Assembly: GCA_029532415.1 (NCBI GenBank) | Contig: JAQOTA010000044.1 | Coordinates: forward strand, 310,001 to 374,000 | Length of the DNA: 64,000 bases | Reading direction: 5' to 3' | DNA from: Marasmius tenuissimus | Taxonomy: Eukaryota; Basidiomycota; Agaricomycetes; Agaricales; Marasmiaceae | In this document: positions 1 to 12,089 of the stretch, piece after piece | Position numbering within the stretch: the first letter of the stretch is position 1 | Layout of the letters: each line of letters begins with the position of its first letter | Program-made: the position numbers and the translations under genes | Notes under the pieces: generated by a model | The model's database searches: none | The model's input: the letters and a program-made list of their open reading frames with translations, nothing else | What the model was told of the DNA's origin: nothing

Positions 1-2180
1 ATTTGGCTCCTGCCGAAATGGGTTCGGCAAAGTCTGAAGTTCGCCATGCAGTGCACCAAGTACGTCGCTATGAATACCAGGTACGGTGTTCTTGATTGAA
101 AGTTGGAGTTATTCCGAGAAGAAGACACAGCTTACCTGCAAGGTTGGTCACTTACATGAATGACCCGGTCCACACGGTAGTACTAACCGTAACCTTAACC
201 GTTAGCTAGGTTGACAGTACACCCGCAGTATCTCACCATCCCGTGGCTGATATACCCACCATAAACATGCTAATCTCAAGCAGGAGCTCATCTTCAAGAG
301 TTTCCGGATATTGAGTGCCGCCGATTCGATGATCACGGAGGAGTTCATGTAAGGTCGCCACAAATCGTACCCCGTTTACCGCTGTTGTTAGAACTTAAGG
401 CGGGAACAGCTTTTTTTCCCGCGCGAGGGAGAAAAACAGTACTTGATTTCTAGTACTTGTAAATTTGCACCAGGCAATGTGGTTTTTGGATCTCCACATA
501 CAGAAAGATCAGGCTATTAGCTACTACAATTTGTGTGCTATGTATCGTTGTAGCAGATGTGGCTGAAGCCCCCAGAGCCCAAAGGTCTGAAAAGTTTGGG
601 CAGCGTGGGAATCTCTCCCGAAAGGGTTGCGTATAATACTTGGGTGATCTCCCCACAGCGGTCGACAAAAATCATACCATGAGATATTTTACTGGTTCCA
701 GCGGTGTAGAAATCATGGTGTTCACTGGAGAGTGGCAAACTCCAAAAATTGAGAATGGTCCCCACCACTCGTGGGGGGAAAAACCTATTCCCGCCCTAAG
801 TTCCAACAATAGCTGTAATCATAGTCAATAGGTATTGGCACGAAAGGTCAGATAGGTGCGCTCGTTAATGGTCCCTCTACCTGTTGTTCATGAAAACACA
901 GTGGTAGCCTGGCGCTCATTAACGTATCTAAATCCCAACTCTCTAGCCACGATCCCATCCGTTAATGGCCTCTCCCAGTGTTTGCCTCCGTCAGGCCTCA
1001 CTTTGCTCAATCTATGTATAGGTACAAAGTCCGGCAAAGTAGATGCCACTTCTGTTGTAACACTCTCAAAGTGTGGATCTAAGGATAACTAGGGGCTGTG
1101 ATAAACTGAACATACATTGTATGTGCTGCTGGTGGCTGAGGCGTGGGAAACAAGGTAGTTCTTAGTATTCTCACTATTTCTCTTGTTCCGGGGAGTATCT
1201 GGGGCAGAAGAACAAACAGATCAGGTTAAACACCAGTGCGGATCATATTCCGAGTGTTTTTAGTATTGTGGAAGCAGTGGTAACACACCTAATAATCATT
1301 GACCCATGCCAAATTATACCAACAAATTTTCATCCAATGGTCGACTCTACTAACAGATAAAGCTTGTATGACAGAATAGACATACAGATAAGTCCACAGG
1401 TACCCTGGTCAGCAAAAGTATGGCTTTTATAGTGCTCATTGCAATCACCAACCTATTGCGAGATCTACAAAATCTGTGAGTAGACATAGAAATCAACTAA
1501 CCTATCCATGGCTGGCAGATTTGGCACGGATGAGGGTAAAAGATGTGCTTATTGACCTACGACGATTGCTCAAAAAGCTGCGAAACATGAAACCACAGTA
1601 ATAAGAGCGGATTCACGTTCGTTGCCGTCCGCAAAGTATGGAAGGATCGTGTGTTAACTAGTAGTATCAATGAAACACATTGAACAGCTATTGACGCAGA
1701 TGCTGTTCCTAAAAGGAAAGAAGGAAGCTAGGAGAGAGACAATTGGCATGCTAGTGATTATTTCTGGATGTCCGACGGACCGATTTGGCTGAAATTGCCA
1801 TTTTTCCGTGACTATATATGACATTTCAATAAAAATGGGTCACCTGTGACCTGCGACGTGGTAGACATCTCGAAACGGTACAGTAACAATGATGAGCATA
1901 GATCCCGAGACTGCCAGGGCAAAATCGACCACAACCTTCTGTCAACTTTCAACGATGAACCAGTAAAGTAAAAAAGAGCTCTGACTATCAGTGAAATTAA
2001 CCTTTCAGGAACTTACCTGTCGCAAATCATCAATGATGGCGAGCACAAATCCAAAAATAATGCGAGACGGGAGCTAAATCGGTAATTACAGCCCTTTTCG
2101 AAAATGTTGGCACACATCTCACAGGTTGTAGATATAGAAAAATAAAATTGGCGAACGTAGATGGTGGCTCCACTCATTTA
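1..2180. other. No supported gene
   Basis: Stops are frequent in all frames, and no recognisable domain, long open exon or repeat shared with the rest of the window was found. The short ORFs here are not supported by splice signals or family motifs. Confidence 0.5.
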
Positions 2181-2183
2181 GTC

Positions 2184-2880
2184 GATGTTTCGGACATTTT
2201 GCGGGAGAGGTTGAGGGGCGTTTCGAAGGGCGGTCGTAGGTAATTGTGGCACCGGAGATATTTGATGTGGATTCGGAGGTGTTTGGAATGGATTCGGAGA
2301 TGTTTGGGGTGGAATTGGAGGCATTTGAAGCAGGTTTACTGCCACTCACATCTCCTCCTCACTCAACTCTTCTTGATTTATTTTTCTATAATATATCTCA
2401 TCTTCCCAGCTTGTGCCATCCTTTTCGCAAAAGGCTGTAACGAGACTCTAGCAACAAAGGGAGGGCTGGGAGGCAGGAAGGGATCCCAACCATTGAACCG
2501 GATACCACAGCTATCACAGCCCGGAAAATGGATGGCACCTCCCGCGAGTTGTCGATATATGGAAAATAAATGTTGGGAAAAGGATAGCAAGATCGGCGTC
2601 TTCGGGAGATGTTTCGGCCACTCTTCGGGAGAGGTCAAGGCGAATTTGAGGGTGGATTGGGGTGGATTTGGAGGTGCTCAAGAAAAGTTTGAACAGGTTC
2701 AAGGTAGTTGGGAAGAGGTTTTGGTACGTGACTAAATTTAGGGTGGCGTCGCCTTCACCAACTTCTTCGACCACGCCGCCCACTTCCTGAATTTATGCTC
2801 CATATATCTCATCCCTCGCAGTGGCATCCTTTTCCCAAAAGGCTAGAACGAAACGGGAACATACTTAATGGGAGTTAGGG
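2184..2880. repeat. Tandem duplication, unit about 410-425 bp
   Basis: Two diverged copies lie head to tail. The sequence around 2184 (GATGTTTCGG, then a GCGGGAGAGGT segment) recurs at 2608. The segment CATCCTTTTCGCAAAAGGCT at about 2417 recurs with small changes at 2825. The first copy also holds about four imperfect 21-bp repeats (2253-2335), seen on the minus strand as a seven-residue Asn/Ser/Thr-rich peptide repeat. The open frames across it are probably by-products of the repeat. No coding function is claimed. Confidence 0.55.
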
Positions 2881-2944
2881 AGGGATCCGGAGCATTGATA
2901 ATTGGTCATAGGGTTATAAGTGAGTAAGCGCATCATGAACGAAA

Positions 2945-3060
2945 AGGGCATGCTAAATCGATGTACCATCTAGCGTGCCACCGCCCGCAACCCGTCATGA
3001 TACCATCTACCACGCCGCCGCCCGCGACGTATACAGTACTACCGTACCGAAGGAACGATC
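2945..3060 (+). repeat. Short GC-rich repeat, left copy
   Basis: The stretch begins GGGCATGCTAAA and holds two imperfect direct repeats of a CCACCGCCCGCAAC core, ending near GTACCGAAG. A related block lies at 47940-48030 in the SAME orientation, although the reductase genes beside the two blocks point in opposite directions. It may be a small mobile or flipped element, or a promoter-proximal repeat. Confidence 0.5.
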
Positions 3061-3272
3061 ATTATCCAACACAACATGTGGGATCATTAGAATCATCATA
3101 TGAATTGTAGCCTATTAATCACAATGTTTGGCGGGGAGTCCCTTATGGCCCCCGCTGGGAGCTGTTTCCCGGCTAGTCGCAAAATGATAAATAAACTCAA
3201 GTACTCGAGATATATATAAAGCTATCCGTCCTCTACCATCCTCTGAGACTTTAGAAGCCAGCAATCTTCTGA

Positions 3273-4377
3273 ATGTCGTCTACTGTCAAGCAAACTGTTT
3301 TCCTTGTTGGTGCAACGGGCAAGACCGGCGGCTCGATTGCCAGAGCGCTCGCCACAAAACCAGAGAGATTCGTGAGTTCGACCTTAACTTATGTCCACAA
3401 TGTTAACCACCAACTCTATTGAAATTTCCCCTACTCCAGGAAGTAAAAGCGATTGTCCGCTCATCCTCCGTCGACAAACCATTCATTGACGAGCTCAAGT
3501 CGCTCGGGGTCAACATCGTTATTGGAGACATAGCCAACGATGATCAGGAGACCCTCCAAGCTCACCTCAAGGATGTCGACACCGTGATAAATGCCTCCAT
3601 TCCCGTTCCGGAGGGTCAACAAGACAACCTTATCCGCGCGGCCAAAGCGGCCAAAGTCAAACGAGTCGTTCCATCCGATTTTGCGAACTATGCACCACCT
3701 GGTTCTATGCAAGTTCAGGACATGGTAAGTTCAAACGGGATGCCCCAACGTTTTCATTGAAAGACTTACACAATACGGTAGAAACTCAGAACACAAAGGT
3801 TCATCATCGACAACGACATCCCCCACACTTTCATCCTAGTTGGAATCTGGGCCGACGCCGTATTCCCTTTGCCTCAGGATGCTGACTCTGATAACTTTGT
3901 TTCCGACTTTTTACAAAAACAATTTCACGGGCCTGGGAACGTTAAGACGTCCTGGACCGCTCTTGAACGCGTTGGAGAATTCGTTGCACGTATCATCTCC
4001 GATCCCCGCACCCTGAATCGTACCGTTCAGACTTGGGACGGGGAAGCTACTCTCAGCGAGATATATGCTGCGGCTAGTAAAGTGACAGGAAATAGCTTTG
4101 ATGATTACCCCAAGGTAAATCCTCCGGGGTTTTGTGAAGCCAAAGCAAGGACTGATGTGCCCTAATTTAGCTCTCAACCGAAGAAGTCGAATCCAAGTGC
4201 GGTAAGGACTTTCTACCCAGCCTACCCTACGAGTATTCTCGCTCCCTTTGGTTTCGGGGTGAGAATACAGTAGAGTCCGTCGTGGCTACGGGAGCTTTGG
4301 ACGCTCGTGCTCTGTACCCAGACTATACGCCACTGTCGTTAGAAGAGTTTGCGAAGAAGTTTTACGGTAAACAATGA
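3273..4377 (+). CDS. NmrA-like / isoflavone-reductase-like NAD(P)-binding protein, copy 1
   Basis: Predicted single-domain Rossmann oxidoreductase of the NmrA / PCBER / isoflavone-reductase-like family; the substrate is unknown. Four exons by eye: 3273-3371, 3440-3724, 3782-4114 and 4171-4377, with canonical GT-AG introns, giving 307 aa, a usual length for the family. The N-terminus holds the dinucleotide-binding turn GATGKTGG (about residues 13-20). The family motif VKRVVPSDF, equivalent to KRF.PSEF, is at about 106-114. The start is the first ATG after a TATATATAAA-like stretch at about 3211. All four exons stay in frame, so it looks functional. A second, equally open copy lies inverted at 46718-47818. 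The sequence cannot say whether it is an enzyme or an NmrA-type redox sensor. Confidence 0.88.
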
Positions 4378-5345
4378 ACATGGAGCTGTAGCAAGTCGAT
4401 TATTCGGTTATAGATCATCACGTACATATAGAAGCAGTTTTGCGCACAACTATTATTTGGATCTGGGATTGTGCTTTCATGGAAGGTATACTGAAGGGGA
4501 CCATGGCATATGTAACCACGAGATGAACAGCACGACACTGATGCGAACTCTTGGCTCGCACAGCTGCAATACAGATGATATTTCGGTGTACTTACACCAC
4601 AAGAAAGAACCAATTCTACCCAGAAATATGTAGGAGCACCAAAGTCACAAGTCCAACTCACGGTGGTTTAGCTTTCATGCGGAAATTCTCTGACTAATTC
4701 ATCCTAACGACGTGAGCGCACCTCGTTGCCAGATATACTACTTGCGGAAGGTGGAATCCAGACTTGCGCCAGACTCAACAAGCCAGCCAGTGTGGAGACT
4801 GCCCAGCTTCGAGCGGGTAGAGTGTTCAACGTCCACAATGCTTCTCGGTACCTTTTGTCGATGACGAGATGAGCGGGCCGCTATATCATCCCGCTATCAA
4901 CTACTTGCTGGGCATCATGATCCAACTGGGAACAAATTTTAGTATCCCGGGATCCCTCAACGAGGTAAGATTGAAAATGCGCTGGCCGAGAGGTAACGTT
5001 GAATTTACCAATGATTACCATGATTGATCACTCCGAGATCTTTCAATGCACATCGTACCTCAAAGACCTCGAACTCGATATAAGATACAGGTTTTGGAAA
5101 GGACCTTGGATGTGCAATCCTGATCTTGAGGTGTCAATTGAGACCAAACTTGACCCACCACGAAAAGCCAGTATTGAATAAATTCACAAGGCATAGGCGT
5201 TGTATCGCCTACCACGGACGGCAAATATGATAAAATACAACTCGGGAACATGCCAGTGAGTTCGATAAGAATATATTCAATGAGGTGGAATAATTTGAGA
5301 GATTCTACGCACACCTCAGAGACTCTATTCTTCGCATTTCCATCC
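4378..5345. other. Left arm of inverted duplication, downstream of reductase copy 1
   Basis: This non-reductase DNA matches the reverse complement of about 45,970-46,717. It includes a conserved open stretch (4999-5181, with WMCNPD and a KLDPPRK-like segment) that is longer in the right copy. It may be a decayed gene. The product is not recognised. Confidence 0.5.
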
Positions 5346-6150
5346 ATCCATTATTGGCGAGTTACGAGGGCGTGGGATATCGAAATCCCATACTACATGT
5401 GCCTCACTAGGCGATCGTTGACCTACATGATCCTACAAGAAGTCGGGTCTTGTAAGAATCCGTCAACTTGGGGGATCACAATGTGATAAAACAGGCTTGC
5501 GAGAGTGGTGTATCTACATGTAAAGTCAACGGGTGGATGAGGTGAGCATTATAGTAAGAACTCGTGAAAACGTCGTACTCAGTGAATCGTCTTTCTCCGA
5601 GGACTTTTGTGGAGTTTTTAAGATCGACCCTCCATTGCATGTCGCAAACATGCCAAAATTACGTTTCAAGGCTCCATTTATAGGCATAAAACACCCAAAT
5701 AACCAAGAGGATCCCCGATAGATGGGAATAAAAGGCCAAATATGGCCGGTTGCAGCCCGCATAGGACGATCACTACAGCTTTCTGTCGTATATGTCATAA
5801 AGCTGCCACCGAATCTTCACGACCATCGTCTCGATTTGGCGAATATTGAGAAAAGCAGCGTGCTCATAGTATGGATAGATTGATTGTGGCGATGGAAGTT
5901 GCTGTAGGTTCGATATAGACGAATGGGGAACTGTACGCCCTGTCGGAAGCCACTGCTCCGACTTCAGAAACCCGACATTTCCAGAACTCACCTTTTGGAT
6001 ACCTGGCCGCTTGATTAATCTCTACATATATGCCCGTGACTGGTATGCTCTGGGTGGGGGTGGTGGGGTGTAGGTGTAAATGTGTTTTCGTATACCCTGT
6101 GACCGACGTATGTAGAATGTATCTGATCTTGTGAGATTCAAACTTAAAGG
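5346..6150 (+). repeat. D module (left-arm copy)
   Basis: This repeat module precedes TMX genes throughout the window. Here it holds a degraded start of the MDPHD... reading frame near 5430, and a tail with a CTGGTATGCTCTGGG segment and G-rich run (6038-6075). It matches the reverse complement of 45,170-45,960 and, in direct orientation, 16,430-17,060. No intact ORF is present. Confidence 0.55.
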
Positions 6151-6163
6151 ATAGAACCATGGT

Positions 6164-6736
6164 AGAGTGTATTTGTACGGATTTATACGGATTTCATACG
6201 AGACATATCCACCTTATGTTAGTGAACCAAACAGGCGTACGGAAAGTTGAAATATCTCTGAAATTTAACAAACTTAGCACGAAATATTACATGTATATAC
6301 TGTATGACCCAAGAAATGAAGATAGCCTAGAGTCTAGACCACAGTGGCCCTCAATGGCACATCGGCGATGATACATAGCACGTTTACTCGTTCAAGTTGT
6401 CAGTGTCGGTCTGAGTGACGCCAAATGCCTGCGCGAGAATATTCGCAAACCTATCCTGCGACCTCTCGTACACCGCGAGAGACCCGGGGAAGCTGAGACA
6501 GCATTGGGAGTGTACTGAGAACAAGGGCGGCCTGCGGCAATGGCATGGTTAGAGTAACACTAAGGAACGTGGCCGCTGGCAATCCTCTCCGCATGACTGT
6601 AAGAAAAACAAAAGTGTATGTACATCAAATATGATTGAATTTTTACAAAACACAGCTCCCGAAATCGGGAAACTGGACATATTGGAGCGCCATATGGACG
6701 GGTGAAAACCCGTATAAATCCCTACAAATACACTCT
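6164..6736. mobile_element. MITE-like element with about 33-bp terminal inverted repeats
   Basis: The left end AGAGTGTATTTGTACGG and the following bases are mirrored by the right end (about 6704-6736, finishing AAATACACTCT). The element is 573 bp and is flanked on both sides by GGT (6161-6163 and 6737-6739), a possible 3-bp target duplication. It sits exactly between the D module and the conserved GGTGCCTTCC leader of the next TMX copy, where other copies have no such sequence. No transposase is encoded. The superfamily is not assigned. Confidence 0.7.
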
Positions 6737-6847
6737 GGTGCCTTCCTAAGGTGGTGATACTATTTTTATTCTCATGGTCAGGAGACCAGCACTTTGTGTG
6801 CGGTAGAAAAATAGAAATCAGGCCTATGCTGTTCTCTTGTCCCTCTC

Positions 6848-8475
6848 ATACCCACTGTGCACACGCAATTTTCACCGGTGTCCACTTACGACGAGCAGAC
6901 ACGGTAGAACTAGACCGACTCGAAGGTTGGTGATATTGGGAATCCTGGATATACTTTTGTTCACACTGACTTGAGCAGCTAGAGGACCCGCAGCCCGAAT
7001 AACCTCTAATTCAAACAAGAATATTGTTGGCGACTCGGCTCTCTCGAGCGATATGTGTTGAACATGATGGATATCATGTGATACATATTGACGTGTTGTT
7101 TACGCGTCACACTATTTATAGAGCTACATCTCTAGGAACACTTGCGCTCTCATGCAAGAATGTATCTACGTAGTTATTGCTTCACAAATGACACTGTAGA
7201 TATCTACTACGTATGTAGTTACATCAAGTATGATGCTTATAGTCCAAAGTGCGAGGCACAACGGACGAAAGACTCATTAGTATTGGCTAAATACCTACTT
7301 CTAGTAGTAGTTTCATAGTATTGTAATTACTCTTACATGTACAGAAACTTGTGTATAAAAGCTGGTATTCCAAGGCCTTAAGCCTTAGGACAATCTACTC
7401 GATTATCACCTCTTCACAAGCATCTCAAGTCTACAAGAACACTCTGTGTATTACCCATGTGAGGTTTACTTTGTTATACCCACTGTGCACTTTAACTATG
7501 CTGGCTCAACAATACGGATGGAGTCTCTCTGCAAAGTCGCGAAAAAGCGCTGGCAACCCCTGGACATCAGAATGACGAGTCAGAGGAGTCAAAAAGTTTG
7601 TTTTATTTTTTGGCTTTCGCATCTAGAACTCCAGGCTTGCTGACCCGGACTATCCAGCACAGACACCTGAAGCTCACCTCTCGTCTGGCAGTCTAAATGT
7701 CGACAATACCTGTGGAAAAAACAGAGACCATGACAGAAGAGAGGATTTAGCATGTGCGTACCCGGGAGGGACATTCTCGGAGACATCTTGATTTCATTCA
7801 TTCCTTCACCTTGCTCAGATCAGTTACCGCCCAAGGCGGAGCAGTGCAAGAAGTCGTTGGAGCCAGCGCTACAGGTCGGGGCTGTGTCTGTGAGTCGATT
7901 GCTGTCAGTGTATTATTGATTGCTAGTGTATCAGCTACTGTACTCCAAATCTACCGATCTGACGACGACTGAGACCCCAAGAACATTTTCTCTGTAATTC
8001 AGGATATTGGCTCTTTTGGGACCATAATTTTGAACATCACCGCCACGTTGAAGGCGTTGATAGTCTGCGAACTCAGCGAACTCGGCCAAAGGTGCAAAAA
8101 CCGTAGGAAAAGACTTGGGAAAAGAGACGTTGTATATGGGATATGGCTTCCAAAAGTGCCACATGAGATAGGAGGGTAGTTTGAACACCTTTCATGGAAT
8201 TACTATGAGTGTGAGTCACAATGCATTTCAACGCAACCTCTGTTCTGAAACCACGAGCTGATGAACCTCCTAAGGGGAGCTTCTTGTGTGTTTGGAATTT
8301 TTTGTGCGTACTTTCAGATCATTGGTTACTAGAGAACCGGCAAGCATCTACCGGGGTTAACGATTACCGTCATGATACTGTCCTTGTGGCCTTTTCTCTC
8401 TATAATTCGAGACATGTATTTGATTTAAAAGGCGCAAAAAACCAACCCATCGATAGTAGGAAGAACATAACATAG
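6848..8475 (+). pseudogene. TMX family pseudogene, copy 1 (split by a solo LTR)
   Basis: Copy of the four-helix TMX gene family (intact members at 21209-22344 and 32704-33933). Exon 1 is recognisable, but its ATG has become ATA at 6848. A 458-bp LTR (7054-7511) sits in exon 2. The second half of intron 3 and the start of exon 4 are deleted, a TGA interrupts exon 4 near 7970, and exon 5 is frameshifted. The conserved segments around the first two predicted helices (IASVSAT and FGTIILNITATLKAL-like) remain readable. It cannot make the full protein. Confidence 0.85.
7054..7511. mobile_element. Putative solo LTR inside TMX copy 1
   Basis: The 458-bp insertion starts TGTGTTGA and ends GGCTCAACA (TG...CA with a short inverted terminus). 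It carries a TATAAAAG box at about 7354 and has no internal coding region. It breaks exon 2, which continues on each side as GAGCGATA / ATACGGA in line with other copies. The flanks share only ATA (3 bp), so a normal 5-bp target duplication is not visible. Confidence 0.65.
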
Positions 8476-8479
8476 GTAG

Positions 8480-8790
8480 TAATGAGCGTAGAACTTTAGC
8501 TTGAGCTACTTGTATCTGATTCTGCCCCAATCATTCTGTTTTTTGGTTACTTCCATTGCATTTTCAGCATGCTCATGCTCCCAGATAAATCAATCACTCA
8601 TCAAAAAGAAAAAACAAAAGGCCTCATAGCGAGGGTCGTCGTCGCACTTTGGCTGGAGCATCATGTATATAAATAGATAGTACTTGTACTCGTGAAACCT
8701 ATGTGGATTATTGGCCCGGGAGTTGTGAACCGTTGATTCACGCTTTGGAAACAGGGGAGGATGTACTCTCAAGTATTTTTATTACTCCAC
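8480..8790 (+). repeat. TMX 3' flank module
   Basis: This matches the reverse complement of about 32,360-32,690, the DNA downstream of intact TMX copy 6. Shared segments include CGAGGGTCGTCGTCGCACTTTG-like sequence and the ATTCTGCCCCAATCATTC region. In the 32-kb unit this flank leads directly to the ABP1 promoter. Here the homology stops at about 8,790, where a large insertion begins. Confidence 0.65.
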
Positions 8791-8889
8791 CATGTGATAA
8801 TAGACCCAGACTTCAAGCTGGACCAGATTACAGGGACTCTTGGAACATCTCTCCGGCAAAAGGGAATTGAAACTCTGGACCTTGTGAGG

Positions 8890-8970
8890 AGACCATGTAA
8901 GATCATTATAATGATACCTTGTTAAACTAGGGGCAGACATTATAATGAATAGGTGGGCTTACTGGACCCA
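8890..8970 (+). repeat. Inverted repeat, left partner
   Basis: The segment from AGACCATGTA through the ATCATTATAATGAT block to GGTGGGCTTACTGGACC is mirrored, with mismatches, at 10923-11002. The partners are about 2.0 kb apart. They could be terminal or subterminal repeats of a decayed DNA transposon. Confidence 0.6.
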
Positions 8971-10922
8971 ATTTCAGCCATTAGAGCTGCAGATACCCTT
9001 GGCATAGGCTTGCTCCCAGCAGCCCATTCTATTTCTTGTCCGTGCACCGCACATCGGGGACTTTCTGTTTCTCTCAGGTCTCTTACTTGATGCCCATGTC
9101 CCTCAAGCACTTTATGCATTATCAAGCTTGAGCCTCACAAGAACGAGGGCAGATATGTATGGGGCCGGGCGGCTCACTGCTCATTCCTCCACCGGGTCAC
9201 AGTATTTTTCACCCCTTATAGATCGAAAAGTTTCATGGCAGAAAAGGGGATGCCGAGTAGGCTGTAGCGTAATTGCTCGAGTACTTAGGCATAAAATCGC
9301 GTCAATAGTCAGCATAATAGAAACTCTCGTGTCCATGTACTTCAGGCCTCGAGAGTTTCAAAATCTTCCAGAGAATGTGGCTGTTATGTACCTCATAGTT
9401 TTTTGTCGGAAAAAATAAAAACATTGCTCTCATTGCTCAGAGTGCTCTTTCACCCTTTTTGACCCCCTGCCGGATTCTGGGACGTCAACCTTTGGGTTTG
9501 ATGAAGGTACCATATCAATCTTTAATTACCCCTAGATCCCACTTAGACTTCCTCAATACCCGGCATGCCAGTATGTTGTGGCGCTAGCCATATTTGTTGG
9601 CGCTAATGAGGCGCTAAAGTCTGACAGGTGTGGTGATTCCACAGGCGCTAAAGCCGGTTACTTACCGGTGACATATGTTCACTTTATATCCTCCCGTGAC
9701 AGTTGTGCCACCCTTAGTTCTTGTTACAGTTGAGTCCGGAATGTCTTGACACAGTCCATATCCATAAACAGCATGGAAATACAGCTTAATGAGAAAATGA
9801 GACACTGGTACACCAAAATCACTAAAGCTGAAGCAAATTCCAGTGTGACTTGGACCTAGCTTCCATGCCTAGTAATGAGCAGCAACCAACCCATGACCAA
9901 AAGTTCAAGACAGTATCCGGGAAGTGGTCAGTATCATTAGGACTATCCTGGCTTCTCGTCCTCTTGACATTTGGTCTCCAACCGCCTTTTTCTGTGGGAT
10001 TCCATATGTCAGACAAGGTCTGACGGAGAAACTCAAACTTATTGCGCTGAAAATCAGCCAGTGATTGAGACTGCATATATGTGAGTGTATTAAATCTCTT
10101 CATACACTACTAATACATCCATAGTTAAATGAGCCGACCAAAAGCAGAGGCTGCAGAAGCACCTTTTTTGATGTGGCGGCAACTACTGGTGGATATTCAC
10201 CACAAGAAATCCTCTGTCTCGTTCACAATGTTAATTACATCGGACTCTGGGAATGATAGGAGGAGTGATAAATATCAGTTGATGACCAGGGAGGGAGTGA
10301 AGATCTGCTACAAAAGAGAGGCAATACAAAATTATATTCTATATATTGCAAAGAAGGGGAGGACCTGAAAGGGTGAAATGGCTGCAACGGTGGCTGGCCT
10401 GAAAGTAAATATGCAGTATAAAGGGCTGGATAGTCGATGACTTGACGACACAATATATCAGCAAGCATATTGAGCATTGCCTGTAGTGTAAGGGATACCA
10501 CGCAATTGTTATTGAAGCGGGTGAAAACATTGAACAAGCATTTTCCTAATCCCGGGCCGGAGAATTCAAGGTTGAAAAGTCCGCACTCTCAGTACATGTA
10601 CCTTTCTCAAGGCCGAGAATCCATCCCAGTTGTGGCTGGGAGATTCATTTTTCAACCCTGATAATCAGCTTTGTCAGGGAGATTTACAATGACAAAACAT
10701 GTATGCCTATGGTAGCACACAAATACCTTCAAGGGGCTGTTGTTAGTTATATGTATTGTGTGTTGTGGACATGAGTCTTCCTGAAAAATTTGTCTCTAGT
10801 TCTCCACTAGAAACACTGAATTTTTCTGCCTGCTGTGCAGAGCCCAAGAAACCCAGGGGCAGAAAGGACAATCTTTATTATGGCATTGAAATGTCAGATT
10901 GGGCAGGTAATTTACGCCTTGT

Positions 10923-11002
10923 AATGGTCCTATAAGCCCCACCAATCATTATAATGATGGTCCCCAGTCTAACAAGGATCATTATAATAATCCTACATGG
11001 TC
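10923..11002 (-). repeat. Inverted repeat, right partner
   Basis: Reverse-complement partner of 8890-8970. The shared AT-rich ATTATAATGAT blocks, the CCTTGTTA(A/G)ACT segment and the CCATGTA edge make chance unlikely. Confidence 0.6.
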
Positions 11003-12089
11003 TGTCAAGGGGTGTCACCAAAAAAAAATTTATATATGATCTTCCCATACGAACTTAAGGCCCTTCATGACCCCCCCTCCCCCCTCCCCCCTACCATTTT
11101 GGGAAGGTGTTTCTCACAGTCACATGTCAGTCCCACCTCTCAAACACATCTTGACAATGTATTTTCTGGTCTGGTTAGGTGCTAATCTGCTTGAATCATC
11201 TCACCTATTGAACACGTCCTGACAAGGTATTTTCTAGTCTGAGTTATCAACTATCATCCATTTGGGACGTTTGCTTACAGGAGACTAAGTCTGAGTTGGA
11301 ACTTGGGGCTAAGGTTACTTTAGAAGTACTGAGAGTCTCTGAATATGGTAGGACTCAAGTGGGTTGCTTGAGGGAATTATATGTCCAATACAAAGGCACA
11401 AAACCCGGACTCCAGACTCTGGCATACCTTGCAAGTTCAGTGACCCATACTGTTTGCACTGGATTTTTGGTCAAGAACTTGACACAAACATCTAATTTTG
11501 GGCCTTATTGGCCATCTACTTCATTCTTCAGCCTCTGAGCACTCTGAATGAGTGTCAAAATTTGATAAAAGGGCTCTCTAGACCCCCCAAGGTCTGCTCA
11601 AGGGGGGGGTCACTTTTTGACCTTAAGGGCTCAAGTTCTCACAGTTTACTGACAACTCTATAGGCTCAAACCCACCCTTCTTGCACCTACATATCCTGTG
11701 GTGGATGGAATTGAAGTCATTTTTAACCTGAGAAGCAAGTCCAGAGACTAGGACCGTGCTCGGTACAACGGTCGCTGCTGGTCCAGCACTACTTAAACTT
11801 GGTGGAAGCCTCCCATCCGGAAAGCTTTTCAGTACAGGACTCCTCGAGCTGGTTCCTGGTTTATAGCACCGCAACCCAGCCGAAAATCGCACTTGAGACG
11901 TGCGGTCTAACGCTCACTTCGGATGGTTCCTCTGCCGTAGGTCCAAATATAGTTCTACTGGTGTAATCACAGCCCGAATATTACCTGAATTAGTATCTCC
12001 ATCTTCTCAAACTTCTTTTTGATGGGATTGAATAGTACGAATCGTCATAGGACCCCGATACTTCTCTTAACCTACCATCATCATCTGAC

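Larger units (their letters stand above)
8791..12040. other. About 3.2-kb insertion of unidentified repeats between TMX and ABP1 modules
   Basis: In the 32-kb unit the TMX flank and ABP1 promoter are contiguous, so this block is inserted. It contains an inverted repeat pair (8890-8970 and 10923-11002), clustered GGCGCTA octamers (9580-9653), a C-rich tract near 11,070-11,090 and a local direct repeat (11131-11250). No reading frame has a recognisable domain. It is probably a decayed transposable element. Confidence 0.5.

Noticed and set aside
2244..2735. 163-codon plus-strand frame
   Set aside because: It crosses the tandem duplication, has no motif, and is most simply explained by repeat structure.
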